A stretch of 64,000 nucleotides of DNA from Phoronis australis. Taxonomy: Eukaryota; Phoronida; Phoronidae. A program made the position numbers and the translations under genes. The stretch spans positions 1,741,550-1,805,549 of the forward strand of contig NMRA01000007.1 of assembly GCA_002633005.1 (NCBI GenBank). Reading direction: 5' to 3'. Of the stretch, positions 1-10,710 are shown piece by piece; the first letter of the stretch is position 1, and every line of letters begins with the position of its first letter. The notes under the pieces were generated by a model, which saw only the letters and a program-made list of their open reading frames with translations, had not been told where the DNA came from and searched no databases.

Positions 1-616
1 CTCCTTCATTGGATTATCAGACGAAAAAGTGGTGCGCGTTTGGTACATTTCAGCCCCTGGCAATTGAGCATGTTTACTATTTCGTGGCATATGGACCGCA
101 TGATCGCAGCGGAAGAAGCATTCTCTGGTCCTAATTTGCGACTCGAAACCGGACCAAAGATTATGTAAACGCTTGGGGCCCACCACATCGTTTTGATTAA
201 AAACACAGATCCTTAAAGGCTAAGATGTTCAGTCGTTAAGATACAAAACTCTTTGCATCGCCTCATGCTTCGAATTAAGCAATGCTTTTGCGCTAATTTA
301 ACAAATGCAACTTTTCGCGTCTCCTTCACGACAGTTTTGGTATTGATAGCCCACCGAATGATTTACAATTGTGTATGTAGTTGGAACACTATCTAGATGA
401 TTATCTTTCGAACTTTCTGTTTAAGTGGTAATGCTTCCGCATAATTAAAGCTAAAGTTATTTCTGAGCATGCTAATTAAGCAAGTTGCGATTGTGATTTA
501 CTTATAACAGACAAACGCTTTTAGTAACATAGAATTGTCGTAGAGGTCAGGGTGTAACCTGCTGATCTTCGTCATATGCACCTCGGTAAACCAAGGCACC
601 TAGACTTCCCAGCCGG

Positions 617-733
617 CGCACAAAATTCTTCTCTCGCGAACAAATGTTCTCCTCTACTGGACCCCCCTTTGCGTCTCGCGGACATATTTTTTTGCTCGCG
701 GACGGACCAATCCTGTTCCCGCATATCATTCCT
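617..733 (+). repeat. Left arm of a dispersed inverted repeat
   Basis: The segment contains TTCTTCTCTCGCG, CTCGCGGAC and CCCGCATAT in that order. The reverse complement of 1267-1390 shows the same motifs in the same order with similar spacing. The two arms are about 530 bp apart and clearly diverged. It could be the end of a fold-back or MITE-type transposon, or two independent copies of one family in opposite orientation. Both are richer in CpG than the surrounding DNA. Confidence 0.5.
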
Positions 734-1266
734 TGCTGCGTTGCCACTTCCACGTTCACGTAAGTGTTAACCCTGGTTGTTTCATTTTTCAATGAATTAT
801 TTGAATATCGTAATATCAAATATTTTTCCTCTCCATACCCTCTGTGAATATTATCCTGTTTATCAAATTTAATTACAAAAAGTATTGATACTTTATCAAT
901 ACTCATGTTTACTGGATCACAGAATACGAAGCCCGTCGACATGTAGTGTTGAGCGCATTTTTACTGTATCCTAAAACCACTGTCAGTACGTGCTCATTCG
1001 ATTCGAAGTTCGTTCATTTCCGTGTGACGTTATCTTGTACATCACATTGTACCGTGGTACGGAAAATGAATATTGTATCGCGTTGTCAGTATATGGACAT
1101 TTGATTTGTTTTTTTGTTTTTTTCATTTTATAGCTTAAAAGCAGTAGTTGTGAAATGATTATTTAAGAAACGAATGATCGAAACTTGGCGGGAATGTGTT
1201 TACAAGTAGAGACTTTTCACAGTTGATTTGCGCGTGGAGATTTTTTATCAGGTAATGGTTTCATTT

Positions 1267-1390
1267 TCGCGGACGAGATAATATGCGGGTGCAGAGTTGT
1301 TCCGTGCAAAGAATTCGCTCTCGTGACGCAACGGGAGGAGAATACGCGTCCGCGAGAGGGGAATAGTATGCGCGAGAGAAGAATTTGGTG
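1267..1390 (-). repeat. Right arm of the dispersed inverted repeat
   Basis: This is the reverse-complement partner of 617-733. Read on the minus strand it gives TTCTTCTCTCGCG, CTCGCGGAC and CCCGCATAT in order. Short open frames called across it on the minus strand are by-products of the repeat. Confidence 0.5.
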
Positions 1391-2117
1391 AGTGGACACA
1401 GAATTATAGGTGCCTTGTAAACCGTCTCAAACTCATTTTGGCACAGTTTTATGTTTTGACCTCCAAAGGTGCGCTTTTTGTCGTTTAAAAAACCGTTTAG
1501 CATATCATAAATGTCTCACCTATAAACACTAATGGCAACAAAATTTGCTGCTACTTCTAGGTCACCATACTTCATTTTTGAGACAAGGTATACTCTAGTT
1601 TTTATGTAGAGGCGTCAGCTATTTTTGATGTGATGACCCGGAACTGACCCGGTCACTTGTGGGCATTGAACTCATGTGAATAAAACATCTGTATCTTTCG
1701 CTTTTTTATCTTTCTCGTACTTGGACAATTTTCTCAACCATTCGCCTGAACATCAATGTGTTTGGGCGGCGATCCCCTCTCTGCGTCTTTTGGTATTAGT
1801 CAGTATTATTTGGACAGAGAAATTTGCATTTTGTTGGAGGTGTTGTACTGTGACAGTGGTCTTTTTAAAGTATGAAATCATGCTAGAAACTACCGATTGA
1901 TTGAGTTATTATTGTCGTGACCATATATGATTAACATAATGCTGGTGAATGAAAAAACGAATGAATAAATGCAAAACATGTAAATGTGTCAGGTAATGAC
2001 GCTACCGCCAAAAGGTGATTCTATCTCAATCAATCGTTCCTGGCGTTTTACGTGTTATTTCTTCTGCACTTCCTCGTGGTCTCCAATTTTATCGTAGTGT
2101 TTTCGTTGTCTTTTCAG

Positions 2118-2711
2118 GGCTACCAGATTCCTAAAGGTTGGTACGTCACCCTATTGATCAAAGATACTCATGCAGTGACGGATGTGTTCAAAAACAAAAC
2201 TGAATTTGATCCCGACAGATGGCAGCATCAGACGAACAACAGCGACACTAACGACAGCGACACTAACGACAGCGACACTAACGACAGCGACACTAACGAC
2301 AGCGACACTAACGACAGCGACACTAACAACAACGATCGTGTTGTTAAAAACAGTAACTACGAGTTAGCCAATACACATGCTTGCCCACAACAACAAAATA
2401 ACCTCAAAAACCGCAGAGTTACAAATGGGTGTCCTTTGGTGGGAAAACGCAACTCACTAGAAGGCACCGAGAACAAGTCGCCGATGAAATGTCCATACGA
2501 TTTTATGCCCTTTGGAAGGGGGAAACGAATATGTGTTGGCAAAGACTACGCATCAATGGTACTTAAGATTTTCACAATTGAACTCGTGAGAAATTGCGAC
2601 TGGGTCATACACAACCCCAATCCCATATTTCAGCGTGTACCTTCTCTGGTGCCGATAGATGGCCTTCCAGTCACATTCAATCGCCTGATGAAGACTTCGT
2701 ATGAGGAATGA
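2118..2711 (+). CDS. CYP26-like cytochrome P450, terminal exon (C-terminal 198 residues)
   Basis: The exon starts after a TTTTCAG acceptor in phase 0 and ends in TGA. CYP26 enzymes are ER-membrane monooxygenases that inactivate all-trans retinoic acid. The exon opens with GYQIPKGW, the same point at which the last exon of vertebrate CYP26A1 begins, as I recall it. It continues with DTHAV, then FDPDRW (PERF region, exon residues 30-35). The haem-binding loop FGRGKRICVG has its thiolate Cys at exon residue 139 (codon 2532-2534). The following helix LKIFTIELVRNCDW is typical of CYP26. Between DRW and the haem loop sit about 91 residues, against roughly 15 in vertebrate CYP26. These begin with six five-residue repeats encoded by a 15-bp minisatellite. 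Upstream exons are not in view, so completeness cannot be judged. It could belong to a sister P450 clan, but the motif run makes CYP26 most likely. Confidence 0.88.
   Translation, partial: GYQIPKGWYVTLLIKDTHAVTDVFKNKTEFDPDRWQHQTNNSDTNDSDTNDSDTNDSDTNDSDTNDSDTNNNDRVVKNSNYELANTHACPQQQNNLKNRRVTNGCPLVGKRNSLEGTENKSPMKCPYDFMPFGRGKRICVGKDYASMVLKIFTIELVRNCDWVIHNPNPIFQRVPSLVPIDGLPVTFNRLMKTSYEE
2241..2330 (+). repeat. Six-copy 15-bp coding minisatellite
   Basis: The unit AGCGACACTAACGAC is repeated six times with no gaps; only the last copy differs, by one base. The period is a multiple of three, so the CYP26 frame stays open and each copy adds Ser-Asp-Thr-Asn-Asp. The copies are almost identical, which suggests recent expansion and probably copy-number variation between alleles. 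Confidence 0.95.
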
Positions 2712-2766
2712 AACTCTGCGTGAAAAAATAGATAATCGATGGCTCTTGAAAACTCGAGACATCTGA

Positions 2767-2772
2767 ATTAAA
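2767..2772 (+). terminator. Candidate ATTAAA polyadenylation signal for the CYP26-like gene
   Basis: ATTAAA, the commonest variant of the poly(A) hexamer, lies 56 bp after the stop codon. No other convincing signal follows closely. The call rests only on the hexamer and its position. Confidence 0.35.
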
Positions 2773-4703
2773 AAGGCACAAACCAGATACACTGAACTTT
2801 CTCAGTGTTTTATCGGCCAGGAAAACCACAATGTAGGAGACATATCAACACTATACCTGACCAATCCTCAATCAGTGGTGTTCCCGTAATGGCAGGAAGC
2901 AATCATCCTCATGGTCACTTCTCAACAGATCTAAGGAGCGATCTTAGTGTCACCTTGTGACGACACATCCATGAATCAGTTTTTGGCGGCCACAATTATG
3001 AATTCGTAATTATCGCGCCAAAATGGTCAAGCTCATCTCCCGTTCTAACCAATATAAGATGAATGTGTTATGATCACATGATGATATATGTCCAATACAA
3101 TGGCCAGGGAGTTGATTCGACATCTGACACGACATAAAATAACCATATGTATCGTGTTCACGCTCAATTAAAACAGACCAATAGGTGAGCAGTTTACTCG
3201 TATGCTAACTTAATCAGAAGTTAACAAAACCTACTCTTTGTACCCAGGGCGAACAATATCGCACCAAGGCAGGTTAAAAAATATTTAACATTGTGTCGTT
3301 TTTCAAGTATGGGATATGATTGGTTCCTTCAACTGGATGTTGTAATCTGAATGCCGACTGGTTCTTCTGCAAGTGAGAGCATAAGCGAACGCGCTGACTG
3401 TGACTCGAACGCGCACTACTCGTCCACGTGAATCATCACAAGGTCTGGTACGCGTCCAAGTGAGTCGTTACAAAGTGATGGGCGTTCCCTACAAATCAGC
3501 CGGCTCATCTGAAAACCTTGCAGCTGCGATGAAGTCGCAGTATTTCGTCACGTGACCGCTTGATCACGTGCTACACATTTTCGCGATTCAGACTTGTGTA
3601 ACATTTGCCTCTGAGGGTGTGAGTTATTGCAAAACTCTCAGGTGCATACATACGAAGAAAATGAACTTTATCGTCATAGCTGTCGTCAGTTATATTGCAA
3701 TGTTGTAGATATGTATTATCAAACTGTGTTATTTATGTTTAATTGGTATTTTATTATAACTTATTCTATTTTGACATATCAATACATATTACTTCTCAAG
3801 CACTCGATTTTCTCTTTTCACATGCCACTGATTGTCGTCAAAATACGCTAAAGTGGACAGTTGGGGCTAGTCAAAATCCAAACATTACAATTTGAAAAAC
3901 AATCACTAGTAAGATTTAGTGTTATATACTCGAACATGTGAAGGTAATGATTCAAAAGAAATTGGCAACGATATCGCAATCGTCAAATGTGTTTTTATCG
4001 AATAATTAATACGTAACTGCGGTAACGTTCATCAAAGCAACGTAAATGACTATTGAAAACGTTTTTGGTGCCAGCACGTGATCACAGCCTTTTATCAGAT
4101 AAAGTCATTCTCGGTTTTCAAAACACATTTTATAGGAAAAAGCATTCGTCTGTAATTTACTTTTTTAGTTGGAAACGAACTTTACAATCTTATTCATGAG
4201 TTTCGCAAAATTCAACACGGAAACTCTTAGCTGAATATTCGCGATGACTGATTCAGAGTTTTTCTAACAATTATATAATCCTTAAATAAAACAAACACTG
4301 TTTTATTGATTTTACGAAATTGTTATTCATTTTCTTGAATTTATTGATAACAATTATTGCTAGCAACTATGTCATAATCGACGATATCGTTTTATGTAAG
4401 GTTTTACGTAATAATCTAATAAACGTAAGCCTCAATTTTTTTTCAAAATAAATAGTAAGGTCCACCGCAGACGGAGAACTACATGCTGAGCTGTCTGTCT
4501 CAAGTAAACGATAGCTGAACGGACAGCTTACGTCAATGGGTGAAAAGACGACCACAACTAGATGAGCTCCTGCTTGTTCATTCAACTGTTCTCTGCTTAC
4601 TTATCGGTAACTTGAAGCAAGCTCGGGTATCCGTCCGCGGTGACTCTTAGAATGTGTATGATAAAATGTCATATTACAACTATGGATTTGATACACGTGT
4701 CTG

Positions 4704-4744
<41 letters not shown>

Positions 4745-4777
4745 CATTATTATTATTATCATTATTATTTTATTATT
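4704..4777 (+). repeat. TTA trinucleotide microsatellite
   Basis: About 23 near-perfect TTA/ATT units interrupted by TCATT variants. The poly-Tyr and poly-Ile open frames over it on the two strands are artefacts of the repeat. Confidence 0.95.
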
Positions 4778-5134
4778 AGACGTAGGGTGATGTTCTTCTT
4801 CGGAGACATCAAAACTTTGCAAAAATATGGACTACTCGTGTTTATTTTTTTAGGATTTAATAAAGGTTTTTGAATACTTGCCAAAAACGGTGAAAATGAA
4901 GTTTGAGCTACTCAAAACTAAAAACACTATAATAATAGGTGTATTGAGAACTAGTGATATATTCCAGCTAAAGTGTCTGTGATCAATACGATTGAAATAT
5001 TGATCTTCCGCAATCGCATCCTAGTACTTTCAAATTGTGAAGGTGTTTATGTTGTATGATTAAAGTTGCATTTTGCCTTATTTGGCTGGCTAAAAATGAA
5101 AATCAAATTATATCTTTCACTTTCATATATTGGT

Positions 5135-5265
5135 CTTATGATGTTTCTTACCGCGATAGGACTCCGTTTCTGATACCAACAAGCACACCGAAACCATCCG
5201 CGACTCGTAAATTTTCAATTTAGAGATTATAGGGTTTGGCGAACCCTGAAATTGCGAATTCGAAA
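5135..5265 (+). repeat. Dispersed repeat family A, copy 1
   Basis: This aligns by eye with 31300-31430 in the same orientation. Shared landmarks in order are GATAGGACT, CGAAACCATC, an ACTC-AA block, a GAG/TTTA block, then GGGTT-GGC-AACCCT followed by AAAACTGC or its variant. The arms of GGGTT...AACCC can pair into a short hairpin. Confidence 0.6.
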
Positions 5266-5954
5266 AGGGCGCATTGCCTATGGCTTGAGTTGCTAACCGA
5301 AGTAGAATCCCATCAAGCTAAAGAATATCATGAGACCGACCTTATGAGTAAAAAATCTAATTCGATTAGACTGTTAAACAGGGCGAAATGCAGTTTAATT
5401 TATCGAAGTTTGTAAAAATGGGCGATTCAGTCGAAACCGAATGTCTGGACGGTAACTGGAAAGTCAAGATTATACGCATGATTATACAATAAATTGCATT
5501 TATTAAGGAATTGAAAATTTGTGGTTAACGTTCAAGAAGCCCTTCATTTTGGTTTGCTGAACTGGGTTGCATTACTAATCGCTTTATCAAAATGTTTTCG
5601 TACGAAAATGATGAATAGCATGACATGCTAAGTGTTCTCAATTTTGTCATCTGGAAGTACACGAGTGCATGTATCGAGCGACTGTGACGTCAATATTCTG
5701 TCTTGTATTTTTGCGAGCTATCTTGCAGGCAGGGGAAAGAGTAAACTGGAAAGATTATTGAGAACGAAATTCATTTGGAATATATTAAATTATATGCCGA
5801 TACTGAACAGCATGTATAAATGTGTCCTTGATAAACTACACAGAAAATAAAACGCTTTCCCCCCCAAGTCCATGCATGATGTCATTTCCGGTGAAACAGG
5901 GAGTGATGTATTGGGAAAATAAGACATTTAGCATCAGCCTATAGTTACGAAAAA

Positions 5955-6092
5955 ATGACAACGCCAACTGAGAGCTTCATTCCTAAGGTTTTGTATTTGT
6001 CAGAACTGCTTAAATCAAGCATTGAAGAAATGGAAATAAAGCTACTTTACGACTTTTTTATGCAGAATCTAGACAAGAACTTACGACCAATG
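5955..6092 (+). CDS. Candidate unassigned first coding exon (46 codons)
   Basis: An ATG at 5955 opens a frame of 46 codons that runs exactly into a consensus GTAAGT donor at 6093; unspliced, it stops six codons later. The peptide starts MTTPTESF and continues as Leu/Glu/Lys-rich, amphipathic helix-like sequence (LLKSSIEEMEIKLL). I do not recognise the family. It ends in phase 0, so it could in principle splice to the phase-0 PALS1 exon at 21518 as an alternative N-terminus, or belong to an unseen gene. An open frame of this length can arise by chance; the composition and the strong donor are the only support. Confidence 0.3.
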
Positions 6093-8531
6093 GTAAGTTT
6101 TAGCAAATAAATAAAATAGATGCTCGAATGCCGTGCAGTTACCGACGAATAAGAATATAAAATAGTAAAAATAGTAAAAATAATACGACGAGCGTCGGTA
6201 CTAAAATATATTAAAATATTCCCCACGTTTCGAGTGATGCGCTCTTTATCAAGGACATAACACAGACTGCCAGAATAGATGGATATAGATAAAATCGCAC
6301 AGGTGACCGCATGGTGATACACAAGAGGCAGCATGAACAATATCGGTCATTACAATTAAATATTTTTACTATCTGGTAAGTTTTAGCGTAAATCTCTATT
6401 TAGATTCTGCTGTAAAATACGTTGTAAAGTTACGACATTTTAGTGAAACAGGCAAGTTTGGAAAAAATAAATTGAAACAAACAGCTTAATTCTTGGTGTA
6501 AATGACACCAAATCTTCATCACCAGTGTTAATTTAACGATTTTCACCATCCCATTTGCATGGCTTGCGTTGTGGGTGCAGTTCTTTTTTATTAAAACACT
6601 GTCAGAAGGTGGCGCCACCTCTCGATTATACCAAAGATCTGCGACTTACTCTGTAAACCTGTGAAATCTTTTCGATATCTGGTCAGATTTACCACTTTCG
6701 GGTATTTTCGGACGAAAAAGAAATGACATTATATTGTAATATCGGACGTCAAAAGTTGTCATTTATGCGTTTGATATGGGCTTCATTTTTGCCGCTTCCC
6801 TTACTCGTTAACTTGTCCGGTAATCGAGATGTTCGAGGGTTTTTCCTGGGCCGGGATTTCGCGGTCAACTGTTATTGTGCTTCGTCACTTGTCAACCTTA
6901 TTTTTAGGGAGAGAAAATACAACACGAAATTCGAATGTAGGAAGATACTGTACCGTTGAAAAGAGTAAAAATGTCAATTTGTAATCTTGATTTACACAAA
7001 TGTAATTGTTTTCAGTTGCTCAAATGCTTTTGGGTGACAATTTTTTAATACCACATTTCCATTTGTCACCCCATTATGGAACGTCCTTTAAGTTAATTAT
7101 TCTAAAGCTTATCTTTGCATCCACCAAAATGACAGTTTCTTACACTTGTTAATGGCACATTCAGTGCGAAGGATTCTTTAACTAAAGTAAGAACAAAATA
7201 AGAACAAAAACACACACGCTCTGTTTTTACTCACCACTGTGGAAGGGCTGAATGTCGTAACGCATTGTGTTTTTAAAATTTTTTTATACGCCACTTTACC
7301 AGATTTATCGTCTGTGTGCATTTTTGTTCTTATTTTGTCTATATTTGGTTACGACTGATTGCAGAATCCACATCTTTTGTAAGGGGTCAAAAACTTTCAA
7401 TCACGATTTAAAACGGCTCAATGCTGAATTATTTTTGAGAAGTCTCACGAAATGTCGTCGATTTCTACCGACGAAATGATATTTGACACTTCTATTTTTG
7501 TTGGGTCGACTCGCGGACATCTTCTATACGGACAATAACCAGGTGGCCAGACCGGCTCGGTCGGCAAGACTCGAGTTATGCACGAGTCCACTGTAGGTTA
7601 GTACCTAGAGACTAGACTGCTCCGATTAATTTGAACTCATGGTTGACAAAAAGTGATGTCGAGTAACTTAGGAGGAGAATTTCTTGCGTATTTTTGGATA
7701 GATAACTTTGCAAGGAAACGAACCATACCAAAATCACATGTCCAAGTTAATGTTGTCATATTGTAAACAATTTCCGATGGGTCCGTTTAAGAAGTTGTTT
7801 GCATGTCCTTGCCACTGGAAGTACGTACAGTTGCGACACTTGATTTCATTGACAACTCAGTCAGATAGATTATATCTGAGTTGACAATAACCTTGTCACG
7901 TACCTTCGCGGATTTCTTTCATTGTTTGGTTGGCGCGCGTTTGGATTTTGGTTAGTGTTTTGCAGACGATAAAATATAAACGTATGGAATTTCTGTGATT
8001 CACGGAGGTAGCAAGATCGTCGTGTCCACGTGACGTCTCACCTAGAACTGCCAAGCAATATATGTCGTGGCAGTCGACGACATTCTGTGCGTCCTCTCAA
8101 AAATAGTTGAGCAAGGCACCAAGACAAGCAGGGGAAGCTGTCAAAACAGAAATGGTCTATTGGCGTGGCTTTGAATGCCCGATATTACAAGATAAGGTCA
8201 TGTTTTGATCGTTCGAAAATACCCCATCTGATTATGTGAAGATAATCTCACCGGATTTAAGCAGATAATGCCCTGGTGTTGGCTTACGAAGTAACTGATT
8301 GCATTTTCACAAGTATTGGCGATCTCGTTCATTAATCACTGATTAAGCATTCAGACACTATTCCTGTTCTGTCTCTGCTAAACCCCAAGAAGGAAATTAT
8401 ACATGGGGTACCACTGAAAGATCGAAACTCGGGGCACGTTCCGCCTAGAGGGAGACATTCGCGAGCAAAGCTAGTGTGATCACACGTGGTGCTTCGCTTG
8501 TAATGCTTTGTGATATCTCGCGAAGACTTAC
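6093..8531. other. Intergenic region, nothing recognised
   Basis: AT-rich DNA with no recognisable gene. A stretch near 7440-7510 shares ACGAAATGTCGTCGATTTC and nearby motifs with 19253-19310, so both are probably copies of one old repeat. Positions 8440-8530 are a diverged copy of the CGCGA-type repeat seen again near 10.1, 10.6 and 24.2 kb. Confidence 0.45.
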
Positions 8532-8658
8532 GTAATCTGGATTTTCCAGCAATAAAGTTTCTTAACGCAACGCAGCCATGGCACTCTCGTACCACGTCCT
8601 TCACGCACTGAGCTACGTCGTCCATCGGTACAATCCTTAAGTGTCTCAGAAAAATCAT
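8532..8658 (-). CDS. Candidate minus-strand exon, unrecognised
   Basis: On the minus strand a TTTTAATTCATGTAG acceptor is followed directly by ATG at 8658, 42 open codons, and a consensus GTAAGT donor beginning at 8531. The peptide is mixed hydrophobic and charged and includes PMDDVAQCVKDVVRECHGC. I do not recognise a family. The frame stays open past the donor into a dispersed repeat (8440-8530), which favours the splice boundary if the exon is real. No partner exons were found on this strand, so this may be chance or a relic exon. Confidence 0.2.
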
Positions 8659-10118
8659 CTACATGAATTAAAAGGACAACAGTGTCTATTAATTGGTTTC
8701 AATTAAGAATAGGTTGATTTTCCTTCTATAAAAAACTGCATGTTCTTGCTCACCATCTTGCTATCAAAGTATTTTTAGGTCAGGTATTGCAACATATTGG
8801 TCAAATTTCTTTGACGCCTAATGTCTGGAGGGGGGATTCGAAAAGGAATTGCTTTAATAAGAAAAAGACACTATTAATGAGAACGCCCGTTAGGTTGGTG
8901 GTGTTCCACTCAGATTTAACTTATCATCGATTGTTTACTTTTTAATATTTTTTTATTTAGTCTTTGCCTATTACAAATAAAGTGTGCAAAAAGTACATGT
9001 GACCGAAGTACTTTTTTCCTTACAGAAGCGTAAAATTCGCAATTGTTGACTTCAGGCAGCATTTATGTTGAAAGTTGTCAATGAATACAATTGCACTTTG
9101 TTTAGCGTAGATTATGTTCAAATAGCATTGTCATTTAGTTCCTGCTACACATAAGTATTTTTAGGAGCATGCCAATACATCTTTATGTCACTTTCATGAA
9201 ACAGAACCCAGGGCCGGTTGCTAATAAGTTATACTCTAGATAGCAACAATGGCGTTGCATTATCACTTGGCAGATGGATATTGTGGAACATTACAGATGG
9301 CCTCATGCAACAGTCAAAATTACCCAACCGACAAGAGTTGAAGTTTTATGCACTACAGCCCAAAATTCAAAGCTGGTCGAAGTTTACTAAATGAGAAGTT
9401 CACAAATAGAAAAGAATTACAAGAACACATAACATATGACAAATGAGAATAAAGATATTCCACAAATCTCAAAGTAAAACCGGCCGCTGACGAAAAACTG
9501 TTCCATACATTTTTCATTTGCTCAGTGGAATGCCCACGCTTAATTTTAGTTTGTCGGGGGAAATGACCACTAAACAACATGGTCCGAATCACGTCCATCT
9601 TCGTTCATTTGTCAATGCGGTTGCAGTGATTCTGCAAAACAAACATTTGGTTTCTATGTGGTTCAGTTGTGTGGCATATGCACAATTCAATAGCTCAGAT
9701 GCGGTTGTTGTCATACGACTAAAAAAAATATTTATTGCAATGTGGACAAGACGTGTTTTTTACAAAATAAAACCTTACACGTTTTCCCAACGATCGTGAG
9801 TTTTAGTTTTGAACATGTAATGGCACTGAGGTCGAGTGCACATCCCCAGCAAACTAATCATGTTAAGTGCCAACAGGATTCTTTTACCTCGTGATTATGA
9901 GATCATGAATGAACACGCAACAGATAATGATGAGACAATCAAAAGTACAAGTAATTGCGCTATTTTTACGACCAAGGACAATTTTCTTGGCAACTTGTAA
10001 TTTTAGCTGGACTGAAAACATTTTTTAGGTGACACAATGGCGTTTTTATTGCTTTATGTTTTGTTTTGAAACATTTTTATTGGATTTCAGTCAAACCTCT
10101 GGCGAATTCCAGCTTTGC

Positions 10119-10178
10119 GCTCAGTAGACGCAAGAATTTCGCGAGTAAAAAGCTGGTTTGATCACGTGCATCGCTTGA
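10119..10178 (+). repeat. CGCGA-type repeat family B, partial copy
   Basis: Shows GTAGACGCAAGAATTTCGCG followed by GAGTAAAAAGCTGG-TTTGATCACGTG. The same order is seen at 24223-24290, and a diverged version at 8440-8500. Confidence 0.5.
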
Positions 10179-10588
10179 AATTAAACTGTTTACGGATAGC
10201 GAAAATCTACGTGTTCGCATCCAAAAGTGTAGATTTTGGGATACAAGTCACCCTATTTAGAATCCAGAAAGTAACACTCATCGACTAGGCAAGCAGGCAT
10301 TTGGTTTTGGATCATGTAGATAACATCTGCTTAAGGTACTCGCATCAACGATCAATGAACATGTTGCTTAAATTACGGGTACTTCTCAGTGAAATAAAGT
10401 GATTTCTTCAGATCGCTATTTTTTGTCTACGGGCTCTGTTGCTTTGGATGATTGCTATCATCCAATCCTTTGTGTATATGACCACTCACTCAATCCGTAA
10501 ACAGGTCAATGCAGTTACCTCGCGAAGTCTTGCGCGATCTTGAGTTTTGGCGAGGTTCTCTCGTCCATAGAACACTGTTTGTTCTCCG

Positions 10589-10710
10589 TAGACGCAAGAA
10601 CTTGGCGAAAGCGCAAGATCACGCAACACTACGCGAGAGTATTGCCATGCGGAGCTCGTGATCGCACTATCTTCCTTCGCGATTTTGAATTCTTGTGTTT
10701 ACGTAACTCA
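10589..10710 (+). mobile_element. MITE-like element of family B
   Basis: The left end reads CCGTAGACGCAAGAACTTGG. The right end, TTCTTGTGTTTACG, is its diverged reverse complement, so the two ends form imperfect terminal inverted repeats about 120 bp apart. The interior carries CGCAAGATCACGC and CTCGTGATCGC. No transposase is encoded, as expected of a non-autonomous element. Target-site duplications are not clear by eye. Confidence 0.4.

Larger units (their letters stand above)
1..2117 (+). other. Intron/upstream sequence before the CYP26-like terminal exon
   Basis: No exon is recognisable here on either strand. The K-helix (ExxR) exon that should precede the terminal P450 exon is not visible, so it must lie to the left of the window or have been missed. 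The only clear structure is a pair of related GC-richer repeats in opposite orientation near 617-733 and 1267-1390. The stretch ends in a TTTTCAG acceptor at 2111-2117. Open frames such as the 131-codon minus-strand one at 547-942 run through the repeat and have no recognisable domain. Confidence 0.55.
2773..5954. other. Intergenic region, nothing coding recognised
   Basis: AT-rich sequence downstream of the P450 gene. It holds a TTA microsatellite (4704-4777), a dispersed repeat copy near 5135-5265, and CpG-rich scraps such as 3360-3560. The open frames here are short, have no recognisable domain and are not flanked by good splice sites. Confidence 0.5.

Noticed and set aside
547-942. 131-codon minus-strand open frame
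   Set aside because: It runs through the inverted-repeat arm, has no recognisable domain and no splice sites.
4601-4873. Poly-Tyr and poly-Ile open frames
   Set aside because: Translations of the TTA microsatellite.
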